Shown: piece by piece, positions 1 through 5,430 of the stretch
Position numbering within the stretch: the first letter of the stretch is position 1
How the letters are laid out: every line of letters begins with the position of its first letter
NCBI GenBank assembly: GCA_030432775.1
Contig: JAUILO010000150.1
Span: forward strand, 1 to 5,430
Length of the DNA stretch: 5,430 nt
Reading direction: 5' to 3'
Source: Alphaproteobacteria bacterium
GTDB lineage: Bacteria; Pseudomonadota; Alphaproteobacteria; Micavibrionales; Micavibrionaceae
Notes under the pieces: model-generated
Databases searched by the model: none
Told to the model about the DNA's origin: nothing
The model's input: only the letters and a program-made list of their open reading frames with translations
Made by a program: the position numbers and the translations under genes

Positions 1-1915
1 CCAGATTGATCAGGAACTAAGCCGCCTATACCCCGTCCCCGAGCTTAAGGATCATAAAGTCGCCATTCGCAAGGGGCGTGAAAATTATCTCTGTTTGCTC
101 AACCTTGAAGATATCGTAGCAAGCGCGGCGATTGCCAAACACCCAAATCAGGCCATTGCCGCCGGCATCATGGCGCGCTGGGCCGAAAATAGTCGCAGCG
201 GCGACATGCATAGCGGTGATTTTCCCGGTTGGCTTTCCGGCCTTCTGGGTTACCACTATACGCGCGGCCTATCGGATAAACGCGGCGAATGCGTGTATTC
301 GGCATGTGACCACTACCATAAATGTTTCGTTGAAAAATCTATCCGCAAAGCTAAACACGCTAATATTGTTGTCGCAAACCATGCGCTTGTGATGATACAA
401 ACCGCGCTATCCGGTTCAATGGACCAGTTGCCAACACGCTATGTTTTTGATGAAGGCCATCATATTTTCGATGCAGCCGATAGCGCGTTTTCCGGCCATC
501 TTACCGCACGTGAAACGCATGATTTACGCCGCTGGCTGCTTGGCGCAGAGGGCGGCAGACAAAGCCGCGCGCGCGGTTTATCACGCAGGGTTGAGGACTT
601 GATCGCGGGCGATGCAGATGCCGAAGCCTTACTACAGAGCATATTGGTGCACTCTCGGGTTTTACCGGCACATGGCTGGTCACGGCGACTGCGCGATAAA
701 AAGCCACAAGGCGCTTGCGAGCAATTTTTACTGGGCGTATACCAGCAAGTGCATGACCGCGCTGCTGGCCGAAACGGCCCCTATTCGCTCGAAACACAAA
801 CCCATCCGTTAATCAGCGGCCTTGATGATCTGGCCAAAAAACTTGAAAGCAAATTCGAAGAGCTGCGCAGCCCGATGAAGAAAATCGCGCATATTCTGCG
901 TAAAAAGCTCAATGATGAAGCAGACACACTAGATAGCGATACACGCAAACGCATTGAAGCGGTGGTATCAGGCATAGAACGTCGCGGTGAACACAGCCTT
1001 GGCGCATGGATCAATATGCTCAAGACCTTGCAGACACAAAATATCGAAGCGGAATTCGTCGACTGGATGGAGGTCGAGCGTATTGACGGTCAAGCCATTG
1101 ATGTTGGTCTATACAGGCATTGGGTTGATCCTCTCAAACCGTTTGCCGAAGCATTAAAACCGCATGCCCATGGCATCGCCATGACTTCAGCGACACTGCG
1201 CGATGGCACCGAAGATGAAGGTGAAAACTGGCTTGTGGCACAAGAACGCACTGGCGCCAATTACTTCACAGATGATGAAAGCATCATCAGATTTAGCGAA
1301 AATTCGCCCTATAATTATGCAGACCACACACGAGTCTTTATTATTAATGACGTGAACAAAAACGATCTGGCTCAAACCAGCGCGGCCTATCGTACATTAT
1401 TCGAAGCATCCGGTGGCGGTGGCCTTGGCCTGTTTACATCAATCAACAGGTTACGCCACACCTATGACCAGATCGCAGGTGATTTAGAAGCCAAAGGCCT
1501 GCTTTTATACGGACAACATATTGATGATGTCGACACAGGAACACTGGTTGATATGTTCCGCGAAGATATTAATTCGTGCCTGCTGGGAACCGATGCTGTT
1601 CGTGATGGTATTGATGTACCGGGCGAATCCTTGCGACTATTGATATATGAACGTGTACCATGGCCGCGCCCTACATTATTACACAAGGCCCGCCGGGATA
1701 CGTTTGGCGGGCGGCGTTATGATGAAATGATCACACGCTTTAAATTACGACAGGCTTTTGGCCGGTTGATTCGCCAATCCACCGATAAAGGCGTCTTTGT
1801 TATGCTTGATTCCATGCTACCGACCCGTTTATTAGGCGCATTTCCGGAAGGCGTTAGCGTAGAACGCATCGGACTGGCCGAAACAGCGACAAAAATCCGT
1901 GAGTTTCTTGCGTAA
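1..1915 (+). CDS. DinG/XPD-like ATP-dependent DNA helicase, 5'-truncated by window edge
   Basis: This is the C-terminal part (637 residues seen, first full codon at base 2) of a superfamily 2 helicase of the XPD/DinG group, 5'-to-3' DNA unwinding enzymes with a 4Fe-4S cluster that act on damaged or structured DNA. Residues below count from base 2. GRENYLC (25-31) followed by Cys97, Cys102 and Cys108 supplies the four cluster ligands. DEGHH (150-154) is the DEAH-type Walker B motif. The charged stretch at about 190-350 probably holds the arch domain. MTSATL (394-399) is motif III, GTDAVRDGIDVPG (529-541) is motif V, and QAFGRLIRQ (584-592) is motif VI with its arginine finger. Walker A and the true start lie upstream of base 1; the TTG at 95 is an internal Leu codon, not a start. 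The frame is intact to TAA at 1913-1915. E. coli DinG is LexA-regulated, but the relevant promoter is not in view. Family assignment is firm; choosing between DinG and YoaA-like subgroups is not possible here. Confidence 0.93.
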   Translation, partial: QIDQELSRLYPVPELKDHKVAIRKGRENYLCLLNLEDIVASAAIAKHPNQAIAAGIMARWAENSRSGDMHSGDFPGWLSGLLGYHYTRGLSDKRGECVYSACDHYHKCFVEKSIRKAKHANIVVANHALVMIQTALSGSMDQLPTRYVFDEGHHIFDAADSAFSGHLTARETHDLRRWLLGAEGGRQSRARGLSRRVEDLIAGDADAEALLQSILVHSRVLPAHGWSRRLRDKKPQGACEQFLLGVYQQVHDRAAGRNGPYSLETQTHPLISGLDDLAKKLESKFEELRSPMKKIAHILRKKLNDEADTLDSDTRKRIEAVVSGIERRGEHSLGAWINMLKTLQTQNIEAEFVDWMEVERIDGQAIDVGLYRHWVDPLKPFAEALKPHAHGIAMTSATLRDGTEDEGENWLVAQERTGANYFTDDESIIRFSENSPYNYADHTRVFIINDVNKNDLAQTSAAYRTLFEASGGGGLGLFTSINRLRHTYDQIAGDLEAKGLLLYGQHIDDVDTGTLVDMFREDINSCLLGTDAVRDGIDVPGESLRLLIYERVPWPRPTLLHKARRDTFGGRRYDEMITRFKLRQAFGRLIRQSTDKGVFVMLDSMLPTRLLGAFPEGVSVERIGLAETATKIREFLA

Positions 1916-1920
1916 CAGCA

Positions 1921-1949
1921 TGGTCAAAACGTGTAAAATGCGGTTTAAT
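1921..1949 (+). promoter_or_regulatory. Possible sigma70-type promoter upstream of the first lipoprotein gene
   Basis: TGGTCA (1921-1926, 4 of 6 to TTGACA) and TTTAAT (1944-1949, 5 of 6 to TATAAT) are separated by 17 bases, just after the helicase stop. This would start RNA near 1956, about 54 bases before the ATG at 2010. No hairpin terminator separates the helicase from the lipoprotein gene, so read-through from upstream is equally possible. The match is weak and could be chance in an AT-rich gap. Confidence 0.3.
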
Positions 1950-2009
1950 ATCAAATAGATTCTCGACTAGCGCCGTGAACAAATAAAACCTAATTATCTG
2001 GATTTCATT

Positions 2010-2891
2010 ATGTTTAATCGATTGAACAATATCTTCTCTAAACGTATGGCTGGTTTTGTGGCTATTTTCCTAATTTTGCCGCTTATCCTATCGGCCTGTT
2101 TGCCTAATTCTTCGCCAATGCGTGAAACAGCAGCAAGACGCCTTGCTATGCCGGTATTCATGTTACCCAGAGACATCAAAACACAGGACTTCACCTTACG
2201 CGCCTTTGAACGCGCCAGCAATCAAGGCAGCGATGTGACGATTTACATCGAAGGGGAAGGCGATGATTGGAGCGCACATAGAACAGAAGCGCAAAACCCG
2301 ACACCAAGAGACCCCATTGCTTTGCATCTGGCGGCGCGTGACCAAAGCGCAAATGTTGTTTACCTTGCGCGTCCTTGCCAATATATCACACTTGATGCCG
2401 GTGGATCGTGTCATACATCCAAATACTGGAATGAAGGTCGTTATGCACCGGAAGTAGTCGCGTCAATCAACGAGGCAATCGATAACATCAAATCACGATA
2501 CAGCTTCAAAGATATCAATCTTGTCGGTTACGAGGGCGGCGGCGCGATTGCCGTTCTGGTTGCTGCAAGACGTTATGATGTTGCAAGCATCAGAACAGTC
2601 GCCACTGCGCTTGATCACAAAAAACGCACAGAGCTATACAATAGAATCGAACTTACAGATTCACTAAACCCGATCGACGTTGCGCAAGAAGTCGCCAGAA
2701 TTCCCCAACATCACTTCCTGCCAAAATGGGATCGCTTTGGCACTGACGAGCTATACAAAGACTTCTACCACGCATCTGGTGATAGTGGCTGTTTACGTGC
2801 CAGCGTCATCAAAGACACAGATGTGGACGAAGGGTGGGCAAAACGCTGGCCCTCTTTATTGGCCGAGCCGCTTGATTGTTTGAACCTGTAA
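2010..2891 (+). CDS. Lipoprotein of alpha/beta-hydrolase type lacking catalytic Ser and His (probable pseudoenzyme)
   Basis: The 293-residue product starts with a type II signal peptide: a basic n-region (Arg4, Lys11, Arg12), a hydrophobic core at 14-27, and lipobox LSAC with Cys30 as the lipidated residue. Leu at +2 suggests outer-membrane sorting. ATG 2010 is preferred over ATG 2046 (Met13) because the latter loses the positive charges. Its Shine-Dalgarno match is poor (GGA at 2000-2002). The mature part resembles an alpha/beta hydrolase: YIEGEG (79-84), DQSANVVYLARPCQY (111-125), and a nucleophile-elbow-like GYEGGG (173-178). It is a clear paralogue of the next gene, with 29 of 49 residues identical over 77-125. 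At the sites where that neighbour has Ser174, Asp240 and His271, this protein has Glu175, Asp241 and Val272. The frame is intact, so the gene is likely expressed but not catalytic by the usual mechanism. Four Cys (123, 134, 261, 290) match the paralogue. The substrate or partner is unknown. Confidence 0.88.
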   Translation: MFNRLNNIFSKRMAGFVAIFLILPLILSACLPNSSPMRETAARRLAMPVFMLPRDIKTQDFTLRAFERASNQGSDVTIYIEGEGDDWSAHRTEAQNPTPRDPIALHLAARDQSANVVYLARPCQYITLDAGGSCHTSKYWNEGRYAPEVVASINEAIDNIKSRYSFKDINLVGYEGGGAIAVLVAARRYDVASIRTVATALDHKKRTELYNRIELTDSLNPIDVAQEVARIPQHHFLPKWDRFGTDELYKDFYHASGDSGCLRASVIKDTDVDEGWAKRWPSLLAEPLDCLNL

Positions 2892-2909
2892 CTGTGCAGT
2901 TCTTATAAT
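2880..2909 (+). promoter_or_regulatory. Probable sigma70-type promoter for the second lipoprotein gene
   Basis: A perfect TATAAT lies at 2904-2909, with TTGAAC (4 of 6 to TTGACA) at 2880-2885 and an 18-base spacer. The -35 element coincides with the Leu-Asn codons just before the stop of the upstream gene. RNA would start near 2916, leaving a leader of about 15 bases before the ATG at 2931. The only Shine-Dalgarno-like bases before that ATG are a weak AAGA at 2921-2924. The second gene may therefore be expressed independently of the first. Confidence 0.55.
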
Positions 2910-2930
2910 TTAGCTATCAAAAGACAAATC

Positions 2931-3803
2931 ATGAATAAGAATTATTATAAAAGCCGGAGCAATACAACGCACCGGCTTTTGTTTTATGTGTTTGTCGCAA
3001 CAATCCTGTTATTACAAACGAGCTGCGCCAGTGTACAACAACGCCAGAGTCTTGCTGATGAAATCGCCGAACCAGCCGCGCTACAGAAAACCGAATTTAA
3101 CACCCCCCCTTTTATACTGACCGGTTATTCCCGTATAGCAAAAAAAGGCATGCCCATCAGCATTTATATTGAGGGTGACGGGCTGGCATGGTTATCAAGG
3201 TCTCAAATATCACTAGACCCCACACCGACCAACCCGATTGGTCTGCGCCTTGCTACTATCGACCAATCAGCCAATGTACTTTATCTGGCGCGGCCATGCC
3301 AATATTCCAAATGGACGAAACCCGGTCCATGCCCTCTTGAATATTGGACATCACACCGATTTAGTACGGAAGTACTACAAAGCTATAACCGACTTCTTGA
3401 CGATCTGAAAGCACACTATGAAACAGCCGGATTTCATCTTACCGGATTTTCCGGCGGCGGCGCGATTGTCGCGTTACTTGCCGAACAGCGCGATGATATA
3501 TTAAGCCTGCGCACTGTGGCCGGAAATTTAGACCATGACGCTATCAACAAACATCACAATGTTGATTTAATGCCGCAATCCTTAAACCCTGCTGATTTTG
3601 TAGAAAAGCTGCAGAACATACCGCAAATACATTACGCAGGTGGCAAAGACGAAATCGTACCGCCACAGATTAGTCGTAACTTTATACAAGCCCTCCCTAC
3701 GCCGCACTGCGCCGAACAGATCATTATACAAGATGCCTCGCACGAAAAGGGCTGGGATTCTTTATGGCGGCATGCCTATTCCAACATTCCGCACTGTCCA
3801 TAG
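2931..3803 (+). CDS. Lipoprotein alpha/beta hydrolase with intact Ser-Asp-His set
   Basis: The 290-residue protein has a long basic n-region (Lys3, Lys7, Arg9, Arg15), a hydrophobic core at 16-28, and a probable lipobox LQTSC with Cys32. Gln at -3 is off consensus, so lipidation is less certain than in the upstream paralogue; cleavage after SCA (31-33) by signal peptidase I is the alternative. ATG 2931 is the only start that keeps a charged n-region. Visible hydrolase features are YIEGDG (79-84, a likely oxyanion-hole strand and loop), GFSGGG (172-177, nucleophile Ser174), GGKDEIVPP (237-245, acid Asp240) and DASHEKGW (268-275, His271). The order and spacing suit an esterase, lipase or peptidase-like hydrolase acting in the periplasm or at the outer membrane. 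The substrate cannot be told from sequence. Cys 123, 134, 260 and 289 are shared with the paralogue and could form two disulfides. It follows the paralogue after 39 bases and has its own promoter candidate. Confidence 0.9.
   Translation: MNKNYYKSRSNTTHRLLFYVFVATILLLQTSCASVQQRQSLADEIAEPAALQKTEFNTPPFILTGYSRIAKKGMPISIYIEGDGLAWLSRSQISLDPTPTNPIGLRLATIDQSANVLYLARPCQYSKWTKPGPCPLEYWTSHRFSTEVLQSYNRLLDDLKAHYETAGFHLTGFSGGGAIVALLAEQRDDILSLRTVAGNLDHDAINKHHNVDLMPQSLNPADFVEKLQNIPQIHYAGGKDEIVPPQISRNFIQALPTPHCAEQIIIQDASHEKGWDSLWRHAYSNIPHCP
2949..2985 (+). promoter_or_regulatory. Terminator-like hairpin inside the signal-peptide codons of the second lipoprotein gene
   Basis: AAAAGCCGG (2949-2957) and CCGGCTTTT (2972-2980) form a perfect 9-base-pair inverted repeat around a 14-base loop. 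The T-rich stretch TTTTGTTTT spans 2977-2985. This has the form of an intrinsic terminator or attenuator but lies in codons 7-19 of the gene starting at 2931. It might end transcripts coming from the upstream paralogue, or limit this gene unless ribosomes cover the left arm. U-rich codons are expected in a signal peptide, so the T tract alone means little; the exact stem is the stronger evidence. Confidence 0.45.
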
Positions 3804-4079
3804 TCGATGGCGGTTTATATCTATTATGCGTTTTTTCCTAAAAATTTATACTGACCGCATATCCTTGATCCCCCTCTTTGCCCAGATCTTCTGATCGCTC
3901 ACCTCTCCTTGCTTATCTTATTGGCTTCTTCACCCCTTTAGTCAGGCGTGATGTTGCTGCAGGGTTTACGGCGCACCTCCTCCAACTATCATGACGCATT
4001 GATGATTACTCGCGGCATAATACCTTGATAATGCCTTGCTGCTCTTTTTCCGATTTTATTCTTTAATTCTCGCAAAACA
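3804..4079. other. Intergenic stretch with no convincing gene
   Basis: This lies between the second lipoprotein gene and the terminator that follows the convergent autotransporter gene. Short frames exist (for example 22 codons from ATG 3826, plus strand), but none has a good ribosome site or recognisable content. I see no tRNA, repeat family or insertion-sequence end. The only marked property is a pyrimidine-rich tract, listed separately. A weak GGCAT/ATGCC pair (4014-4018 and 4031-4035) followed by T5 at 4044-4048 could be a minor plus-strand terminator, but the 5-base stem is too short to trust. Confidence 0.6.
3861..3940 (+). terminator. Possible Rho-dependent termination (rut-like) region
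   Basis: On the plus strand these 80 bases contain, by my count, 30 C, 32 T, 10 A and 8 G. This is a C-rich, G-poor, weakly structured stretch of the kind Rho binds on RNA. It begins about 58 bases after the stop of the second lipoprotein gene, where no good hairpin terminator is present. The placement suits Rho-dependent ending of the lipoprotein transcript. Composition alone is weak evidence. Confidence 0.3.
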
Positions 4080-4107
4080 AAAAGCCCTGCTAAATTGCAG
4101 GGCTTTT
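4080..4107 (-). terminator. Intrinsic terminator of the autotransporter gene, possibly bidirectional
   Basis: AAAAGCCCTGC (4080-4090) and GCAGGGCTTTT (4097-4107) make a perfect 11-base-pair stem with a 6-base loop. Read on the minus strand, the GC-rich stem is followed by a run of five T, then G and TTTT. This lies about 43 bases beyond the autotransporter stop codon, a textbook intrinsic terminator. On the plus strand the stem is also followed by TTTT and a fairly T-rich region, so it may also stop transcripts arriving from the lipoprotein genes. Confidence 0.9.
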
Positions 4108-4150
4108 ACATGTTCTTTTCTTTAGATGATCAAATGATCACGTTAACCGC

Positions 4151-5430
4151 CTAGAAGTTATAGGCCGCCTTTAACACACCTGAGTGTGAGTCAAAGTCAG
4201 CGCGGAAATCATAGACGTAATCGGCTGTGAATTCCCAGTTATTGGATGAGAAGTATGTGAAACCAGCGCCCAGATCAAATCTGTGTTCTGCCGGATCAAA
4301 GCCTTCGGTTTGGAATGTTGGCCCGCCACCAATAAAGGTTGAGCTGGCCTGCACTTCATCATCAATCACATCGTAACGGTAACCAGCGCTAAGATGTGGC
4401 TGCATCATGCCGCCATTTGTCTGGTAGTCATATGACATATCAACACTAACGCCCAATTCCAGAATATCAAGATTGTCAATTTCTGTATTCAGACCTGTAC
4501 CGCCAGCACCACTTTCTGTGTAGTTATCCGGCGCCACATGAACATAGTTTGTTGTGGCACGTGGTGTGAAGAGAACGCCATTTTGAAGTGGAATATCACG
4601 ACCGACAGATGCTTTGAACTGGTATTGATCTGTATCAAAGCTTGATACAGCTGCAGTACCTGCGCCGCCAACATTGTAACGGGTCTGGTCCACATCACCA
4701 AAGCCGTAAGCAATCTGGCCTTCAAGGAAGTAAGCACTACCAAGATCATAATCGGCATAGGCAGTCAGGAAGAATGAATCAACATCTGTGTTGGTGTTGT
4801 TCACGTTATCTGAGTCAGCCTCACTATGTGCGTAGCTAAATGCCAAACCGATCGTCAGATCTTCAGCGATATTACGTGTATCCATACCGACGGCTAGACC
4901 ATAAACATCGTATTCATAGCCATCTATGCCATCTCTGGCTTTTTGATCGCCTACGCTGCCGAATGTTTCCGCCCAAGCCTGTAAACCGCCGGAACCATTA
5001 CCGGTAACCATTCCGGTTTGGCCGCGTAACGAGGCCAAACGATTTGTAATAATCTGTCCACTTTGATCACCAACATCAAGCGTTGTTGCAATGAAGCTAC
5101 CGTCAACAGTTGGAGAAGCAGATTCAACCAGATCTTCTACCGCCTGTGCAGTTGTTGCACTTTGAATTGCTGTTGATAGAGCCAAAAGCTCAGGATTTGT
5201 TGTATTGTTTTGAGAAATGATTGTCTGCAAAGCTCCGGCTGTACCCAATGTCGCTTTACTTTGTGACGCAGATACCAGCGTGTTGTTCTGAGAGACAGTC
5301 AAATCAAGATTGTTACCATCATCAACAAGTTCGTAATCAAGCAAGAAGGTATCTGTTACTGTACCCGCTGTTGCTGCGCCTGTACCTGTGAAGACATCTT
5401 CAAATGTCAAAGTACCGCCAGACACATCAA
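4151..5430 (-). CDS. Autotransporter: C-terminal passenger end and beta-barrel domain, 5'-truncated by window edge
   Basis: The last 425 residues of a type V secretion protein are visible, and the frame is open to the window edge; the GTG at 5425-5423 is an internal Val codon. Residues count from the codon at 5428-5426. Residues 1-50, rich in Gly, Thr and Asp with DGNNLDLTV (37-45), look like the end of a beta-helical passenger. Residues 58-136 are predicted helical, ending in TNRLASLRG, and match the linker that threads the barrel pore. From LQAWAETFGS (149-158) to the end, about 277 residues of alternating amphipathic strands with aromatic girdle residues fit the autotransporter beta-domain. 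This domain inserts in the outer membrane through the BAM complex. The C-terminal AYNF, ending in Phe, is the usual BAM signal. No Cys occurs in the visible part, as is common for exported barrels. The passenger function, such as adhesion or an enzyme, is outside the window. The gene converges on the lipoprotein pair and ends at the terminator at 4080-4107. Confidence 0.95.
   Translation of the reverse strand, partial: DVSGGTLTFEDVFTGTGAATAGTVTDTFLLDYELVDDGNNLDLTVSQNNTLVSASQSKATLGTAGALQTIISQNNTTNPELLALSTAIQSATTAQAVEDLVESASPTVDGSFIATTLDVGDQSGQIITNRLASLRGQTGMVTGNGSGGLQAWAETFGSVGDQKARDGIDGYEYDVYGLAVGMDTRNIAEDLTIGLAFSYAHSEADSDNVNNTNTDVDSFFLTAYADYDLGSAYFLEGQIAYGFGDVDQTRYNVGGAGTAAVSSFDTDQYQFKASVGRDIPLQNGVLFTPRATTNYVHVAPDNYTESGAGGTGLNTEIDNLDILELGVSVDMSYDYQTNGGMMQPHLSAGYRYDVIDDEVQASSTFIGGGPTFQTEGFDPAEHRFDLGAGFTYFSSNNWEFTADYVYDFRADFDSHSGVLKAAYNF

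Noticed and set aside
95..100. TTG at 95 as the start of the helicase gene
   Set aside because: The same frame is open back to base 2 and encodes the conserved GRENYLC cluster segment, so the gene continues upstream of the window.
1580..1630. Helicase motif V reads VRDGIDVPG rather than the FWEGVDVPG of E. coli-type DinG
   Set aside because: The key Gly, Asp and VPG residues are kept, and I recall similar forms in alphaproteobacterial homologues, so this looks like lineage variation and not loss of function.
3826..3894. 22-codon plus-strand frame after the second lipoprotein gene
   Set aside because: There is no credible ribosome site, no recognisable content, and it overlaps the pyrimidine-rich tract; nothing beyond chance supports it.
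3850..3912. Short minus-strand frame (about 18 codons) preceded by AAGGAG
   Set aside because: The Shine-Dalgarno-like bases are only two bases from the GTG, and the purine-rich strand yields such matches by chance.
4127..4140. TGATCA-AA-TGATCA repeat between the autotransporter stop and its terminator
   Set aside because: It is two copies of a short palindrome in an AT-rich 3' region, with no matching copy or function evident elsewhere in the window.
5423..5425. GTG at 5425-5423 as the start of the minus-strand gene
   Set aside because: The frame continues to the window edge, and the residues that follow are the end of a passenger domain with no signal peptide, so this is an internal Val of a longer autotransporter.
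1..5430. A defence or mobile-element island
   Set aside because: No integrase, transposase, direct or terminal repeats, tRNA or known defence domains are visible. A DinG-like helicase alone is a housekeeping-type gene and is not evidence for a defence system or a CRISPR type IV locus.

Overview
The window looks like chromosomal DNA of a Gram-negative bacterium, most probably an alphaproteobacterium. The reasons are two predicted outer-membrane lipoproteins, a classical autotransporter beta-barrel ending in Phe, and a DinG-type helicase whose sequence around its DEGHH box resembles, from memory, alphaproteobacterial homologues. Base composition is close to balanced by eye. I could not run a search, so the taxonomy is a judgement.

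Layout: (1) bases 1-1915, plus strand: the C-terminal 637 residues of an XPD/DinG-like iron-sulfur DNA helicase, whose 5' end with Walker A lies outside the window. (2) After a 94-base gap with a weak promoter candidate, 2010-2891 and 2931-3803, plus strand: two tandem paralogous lipoproteins of alpha/beta-hydrolase type, 39 bases apart. The second keeps a full Ser-Asp-His set. The first has Glu and Val where the nucleophile and the catalytic His should be, so it looks like a pseudoenzyme. (3) 3804-4150: a 347-base stretch without a convincing gene. It holds a C-rich, G-poor tract that could be a Rho loading site and a strong intrinsic terminator hairpin. (4) 4151-5430, minus strand: the C-terminal 425 residues of an autotransporter, convergent with the lipoprotein genes and cut by the window edge.

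The helicase belongs to DNA repair or replication and has no evident functional link to its neighbours. The lipoprotein pair is the most interesting part: an apparently active and an apparently dead copy side by side. A good sigma70-type promoter lies across the end of the first copy, and a terminator-like hairpin sits inside the signal-peptide codons of the second. I saw no mobile element, tRNA, rRNA or CRISPR array, and no clear evidence for a wholly new multi-gene system.
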